DNA of 7,638 bases from Bacillota bacterium (lineage in GTDB: Bacteria; Bacillota; Clostridia; Christensenellales; Borkfalkiaceae). The notes beneath the pieces are model-generated. The model was not told the DNA's origin. It ran no database searches and was given only the letters and a program-made list of their open reading frames with translations. This document shows, piece after piece, positions 4,896 to 7,638 of the stretch (its first letter is position 1; each line of letters opens with the position of its first letter). The position numbers and the translations under genes were made by a program. Where the stretch lies: positions 1 to 7,638 of the forward strand of contig QAKO01000060.1 in the NCBI GenBank assembly GCA_003343765.1, written 5' to 3'.

Positions 4896-6977
4896 ATGAA
4901 GATCCCTGAACTTTTCGGTGAGAGTGTTTTCAATCTGCAAGTTATGCAGGATAAGCTGCCGAAGGACGTATTCAAGTCTTTGAAGAAGACGATCGATGAA
5001 GGCTTGCCGCTGGACGCGGGAATAGCCGGAATCGTGGCGAACGCGATGAAAGATTGGGCGGTGGAGAAAGGAGCGACGCATTTTACGCATTGGTTCCAGC
5101 CGATGACGGGTATTACGGCCGAAAAGCATGACAGTTTTATTTCTCCTGTAAAAGACGGAAAAGTCATCATGGATTTTTCCTGGAAGGAGCTGGTGGTAGG
5201 CGAGCCGGATGCGTCCTCGTTCCCGAGCGGCGGTGTTCGTGCGACGTTTGAGGCGCGCGGCTATACGACATGGGATCCGACCTCTTTTGCGTTTATCAAA
5301 GACGGCACGCTGTGCATTCCGACGGCGTTTGTATCGTACGGCGGGGAGGTGCTGGATAAAAAGACACCTCTTCTGAAGAGTATGCGGGCATTGAATAAGC
5401 AGGCTTTGCGTATTTTGCGTCTGTTCGGGAACACGACCGCAAAGCGTGTTTTCCCGACGGTCGGAGCAGAGCAGGAATATTTCCTGATCGACCGCAAGAT
5501 GTACGATGCGCGCAAAGACCTCGTATTTTCCGGCAGAACGCTGTTCGGCGCGAAACCTCCGAAAGGTCAGGAGCTGGAAGATCATTATTTCGGGCCGATC
5601 AAATCGCGCGTCAGCGCGTTCATGCACGATCTCGACATTGAATTGTGGCGTCTTGGCATTCTTGCAAAGACGGAACATAACGAAGTGGCACCTGCGCAGC
5701 ACGAGATCGCACCTATTTTCAGCATTACGAACGTAGCATCCGATCAGAATCAGTTGTTGATGGAGACGATGAAAAAGGTCGCGGCAAAACACGGATTGTA
5801 CTGCCTGCTGCATGAAAAGCCGTTTGCAGGCGTTAACGGTTCGGGCAAGCATAACAACTGGTCGATGAGTACGGATACGGGGCTGAATCTTCTCGATCCC
5901 GGTTCGACTCCTGCGGAGAACAGCCAGTTTATTACGTTCCTGCTTGCGGTCGTGAAAGCGGTGGACGAATACCAGGATCTGCTGCGTCTGTCCGTGGCGA
6001 GTGCCGGCAACGACCATCGTCTGGGTGCGAACGAAGCGCCCCCTGCGATCGTGTCCATGTATTTGGGCGAAGAGCTTGCAGGGGTGATCGAAGCGCTGGA
6101 AAAGGACGTCAAATACAACGGCAAGGGAAAACAGGTAATGAAGTTGGGCGTGGATACGCTGCCTGATCTTCCCAAGGATACGACCGACCGCAACCGTACA
6201 TCTCCGTTTGCGTTTACGGGCAATAAATTCGAGTTCCGTATGCTGGGATCCACTTTCTCCATTGCGGGCCCGAACATCATCATCAATACGATCGTTGCGG
6301 ACGAACTGCGTCAGTTTGCGGATGAACTGGAAGGCGCGAAGGATTTCAACGAAGCACTGCACGAACTGGTTGCAAGGACGATCAAAGAACATAAACGTAT
6401 TATTTTCAACGGCAACAACTATACCGAAGAATGGACGAAAGAAGCGAAGAAACGCGGACTTCTGAATCTGCGCAACAGTGCGGAAGCACTTCCGTATTTT
6501 GCGGCGAAGAAGAATATCGAACTGTTTGAGCGCAATGACGTATTTACGGAACGTGAAGTGCGTTCGCGTACGGAGATCATGCTCGAGAATTACGGCAAAG
6601 TGCTGACGATCGAAGCTCTGACGATGATCGAGATGGGCAAAAAAGATATTTTCCCTGCCGTAAACAGTTATATCAATGAACTGTGTGCGGTGGTTTCGGC
6701 AAAGAGCAGCATGGGCGCTTCCTGCGAGGCGGAAAAAGAGCTGATTAAAAAACTTTCCGCTTCCAATGAAGCGATGTATTTTAAGATCGGCGAGATCGAA
6801 CAGCTTCTGGTAGAAGTCAAGGGGATTACAGACGTCGAAAAGTCTGCCCGCTTCTTTGCGGATAAGATCATTCCCGTTATGCAGGAAATGCGCGCGTATG
6901 CCGATGACATGGAAGTCAATACGGCGAAAAAATACTGGCCGTTCCCGACTTACGGAGATATCTTGTTCAGCGTCTGA
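4896..6977 (+). CDS. glnN: Type III glutamine synthetase (GSIII)
   Basis: The enzyme condenses glutamate and ammonium to glutamine with ATP in the cytoplasm. GSIII enzymes are large dodecamers distinct from GlnA. The 693-residue length is typical (about 700). Active-site motifs are visible in order: 'GAEQEYFLID' (190-199), 'KTEHNEVAPAQHEIAPIF' (258-275), 'HEKPFAGVNGSGKHNNWS' (306-323), 'GNDHRLGANEAPP' (371-383), 'RNRTSPFAFTG' (432-442) and 'KFEFRMLGS' (444-452), supplying the metal-binding Glu/His and ATP/glutamate-binding Arg residues. The C-terminal region is the helical extension peculiar to GSIII, ending 'WPFPTYGDILFSV'. Two ribosome-binding sequences precede the ATG: AAAGGAG (4879-4885) at a good 10-nt spacing, and a second AAGGAG (4889-4894) only 1 nt away, which is too close. 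It has its own promoter and leader terminator, and amt follows on the same strand, so both belong to ammonium assimilation. Confidence 0.97.
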   Translation: MKIPELFGESVFNLQVMQDKLPKDVFKSLKKTIDEGLPLDAGIAGIVANAMKDWAVEKGATHFTHWFQPMTGITAEKHDSFISPVKDGKVIMDFSWKELVVGEPDASSFPSGGVRATFEARGYTTWDPTSFAFIKDGTLCIPTAFVSYGGEVLDKKTPLLKSMRALNKQALRILRLFGNTTAKRVFPTVGAEQEYFLIDRKMYDARKDLVFSGRTLFGAKPPKGQELEDHYFGPIKSRVSAFMHDLDIELWRLGILAKTEHNEVAPAQHEIAPIFSITNVASDQNQLLMETMKKVAAKHGLYCLLHEKPFAGVNGSGKHNNWSMSTDTGLNLLDPGSTPAENSQFITFLLAVVKAVDEYQDLLRLSVASAGNDHRLGANEAPPAIVSMYLGEELAGVIEALEKDVKYNGKGKQVMKLGVDTLPDLPKDTTDRNRTSPFAFTGNKFEFRMLGSTFSIAGPNIIINTIVADELRQFADELEGAKDFNEALHELVARTIKEHKRIIFNGNNYTEEWTKEAKKRGLLNLRNSAEALPYFAAKKNIELFERNDVFTEREVRSRTEIMLENYGKVLTIEALTMIEMGKKDIFPAVNSYINELCAVVSAKSSMGASCEAEKELIKKLSASNEAMYFKIGEIEQLLVEVKGITDVEKSARFFADKIIPVMQEMRAYADDMEVNTAKKYWPFPTYGDILFSV

Positions 6978-7000
6978 TCCTTTACAGAGCAGAATATTTC

Positions 7001-7034
7001 GGAAGTCCGCAAAGAATCTTCTCAGCGGACTTCC
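7001..7034 (+). terminator. Stem-loop after glnN
   Basis: GGAAGTCCGC (7001-7010) pairs perfectly with GCGGACTTCC (7025-7034) over a 14-nt loop, and flanking TTCGG and CCGAA could lengthen the stem past a CC bulge. It starts 23 nt after the glnN stop codon. It is followed by CCGAAAAATTTATA rather than a clean T run, so it may terminate inefficiently or act as a 3'-end stabiliser. Confidence 0.5.
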
Positions 7035-7250
7035 CCGAAAAATTTATACGGCTTGACCGGCTTTACAAATCGCATTGTTTCTGACAAGAGTCTGCTTTCA
7101 CAAGTCCCGTTTCTGTTCAGGAATCGGAGTGCCGAACGTTTTCCGGTTCTGATTCGTGGCTCTTACCGATAAACTGAACGCTGAAAGTTTATAGGGAATC
7201 GGAAACTGCGGCAAAAAATCTACCTATGGGTGATTCGTTTTCGGGTCGGT
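7035..7250. other. Noncoding region between glnN and the amt promoter, with repeated motifs
   Basis: No ORF with a ribosome binding site and no tRNA was seen. GGAATCGGA occurs at 7120-7128 and again at 7195-7203. Each copy is followed, 21 and 27 bp later, by TGATTCGT (7150-7157 and 7231-7238). Within each unit GAATC and GATTC are complementary and could pair. Between the units, ATAAACT and AGTTTAT (about 7168-7192) form a 7-bp inverted repeat. The region lies upstream of the amt promoter, so regulator binding or an unrecognised RNA are both possible. Confidence 0.45.
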
Positions 7251-7280
7251 TCATTAGCAAAATAATATTTGCAATATAAT
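7250..7280 (+). promoter_or_regulatory. Probable amt promoter: consensus -10, weak -35
   Basis: TATAAT (7275-7280) is a perfect -10 element. No good -35 sits at 17 bp; TTCATT (7250-7255) at 19 bp is the best nearby. The predicted start is near A7287, immediately before the terminator structure. The weak -35 would fit dependence on an activator. Confidence 0.55.
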
Positions 7281-7289
7281 ATTCGCAAT

Positions 7290-7352
7290 GGCGCGGTAGG
7301 AAAATTTTCCGCAGATGTTTTTTAAGTAAACATTTGCAGCCGCGCCTTTTTT
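7290..7352 (+). promoter_or_regulatory. amt leader attenuator: three-way-junction terminator
   Basis: GGCGCGG (7290-7296) pairs with CCGCGCC (7340-7346), followed by T6 (7347-7352), a terminator lying wholly in the amt leader. Two hairpins are enclosed: the palindrome GGAAAATTTTCC (7299-7310), and GCAGATGTTT (7311-7320) pairing with AAACATTTGC (7328-7337), one G-U included. An alternative pairing of GCGG (7293-7296) with CCGC (7309-7312) would break the outer stem and let transcription continue. No A1/G4 hexaloop hairpin like the one in the glnN leader was found here. Confidence 0.65.
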
Positions 7353-7394
7353 CTTTGTTTAAATATTACAATTTATCATAAAAGGAGTGAGATT

Positions 7395-7638
7395 ATGGAA
7401 GGTATCTATGGATCCACAGGGGTATGGTTCCTGATCGGAGCGATACTGGTGTGGTTTATGCAAGCTGGTTTTGCGATGGTAGAGACGGGATTCACGCGAG
7501 CGAAAAATGCCGGCAACATTATCATGAAGAACCTGATGGACTTCTGTCTCGGGACGATCGTATTCGTACTGCTCGGGGCAGGGCTGATGATGGGAGAAGA
7601 CGCATTGTTCGGATTGATCGGTTTGCCGAATCTGGATC
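7395..7638 (+). CDS. amt: Ammonium transporter Amt, N-terminal part (cut by the window end)
   Basis: The first 81 codons encode the start of an Amt/MEP/Rh channel, a trimeric inner-membrane protein that conducts ammonium into the cell. Two hydrophobic helices are visible at about residues 9-30 and 44-67. The highly conserved 'FMQAGFAMVETGFTRAKNAGN' stretch covers residues 21-41 and is diagnostic of the family, and 'MKNLMDFC' follows. The ATG at 7395 has AAAGGAG (7381-7387) 7 nt upstream. The mature N-terminus would face outside. The gene has its own promoter and leader terminator and follows glnN on the same strand; ammonium import next to glutamine synthetase is a functional pair. A PII (glnK) gene is often adjacent to amt and might lie beyond the window. 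Confidence 0.95.
   Translation, partial: MEGIYGSTGVWFLIGAILVWFMQAGFAMVETGFTRAKNAGNIIMKNLMDFCLGTIVFVLLGAGLMMGEDALFGLIGLPNLD

Noticed and set aside
4773..6392. 539-codon open frame on the minus strand opposite glnN
   Set aside because: Arg/His-rich composition without motifs, exactly opposite a clear GSIII gene, with no ribosome binding site. It is an antisense shadow produced by the codon bias of glnN.
7356..7370. Possible GlnR/TnrA box (TGTTTAAATATTACA) before amt
   Set aside because: It is two bases shorter than the TGTNA-N7-TNACA consensus, lacks the required A in the first half, and lies downstream of the predicted start and terminator.

Overview
The window looks like a chromosomal segment of a low- to mid-GC Gram-positive bacterium, most likely a gut- or rumen-type Clostridia (Bacillota). 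This is inferred from near-consensus sigma-A promoters (TTGACA/TATAAT with 17-bp spacers), strong AGGAG ribosome binding sites, a type III glutamine synthetase next to an Amt transporter, and a BspA-type leucine-rich-repeat protein. No rRNA, tRNA, CRISPR array, transposase or phage gene is visible, and the species cannot be named from the sequence.

Layout. (1) Positions 1-839, minus strand: the end of a BspA-like LRR surface-protein gene that runs off the left edge. Its 5' end appears broken. A consensus promoter (811-839) is followed by a leader of about 130 nt and a 13-bp terminator hairpin with a T8 run (674-714). The LRR frame then opens without a start codon at 628. (2) 840-1261: AT-rich, no gene seen. 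(3) 1262-1816: promoter and trmL, a tRNA 2'-O-methyltransferase. (4) 1935-4130: promoter, pgk and tpiA, a two-gene glycolytic operon with an 11-bp intercistronic hairpin. Pgk carries a charged insertion of about 35-40 residues. (5) 4183-4360: three inverted repeats between convergent genes, including a perfect 42-bp palindrome. (6) 4367-4659, minus strand: a 74-residue two-helix membrane protein of unknown function, with a consensus promoter whose spacer contains (CG)5. (7) 4753-6977: consensus promoter, structured leader with an intrinsic terminator, and glnN (GSIII). (8) 6978-7638: noncoding DNA with repeated motifs, a second promoter plus leader terminator, and the first 81 codons of amt.

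How the genes fit together. pgk and tpiA serve triose-phosphate metabolism. amt and glnN import ammonium and fix it into glutamine. The most interesting signal is regulatory: glnN and amt each have their own promoter followed at once by an intrinsic terminator in the untranslated leader, so both look controlled by transcription attenuation. In the glnN leader, two small hairpins with six-base loops are mutually exclusive with the terminator. That is the arrangement expected of targets of ANTAR-domain antiterminators, although the second loop matches the consensus only in part. The minus-strand LRR gene also has a promoter-leader-terminator arrangement, which may be either a small RNA or a remnant of a damaged gene start.
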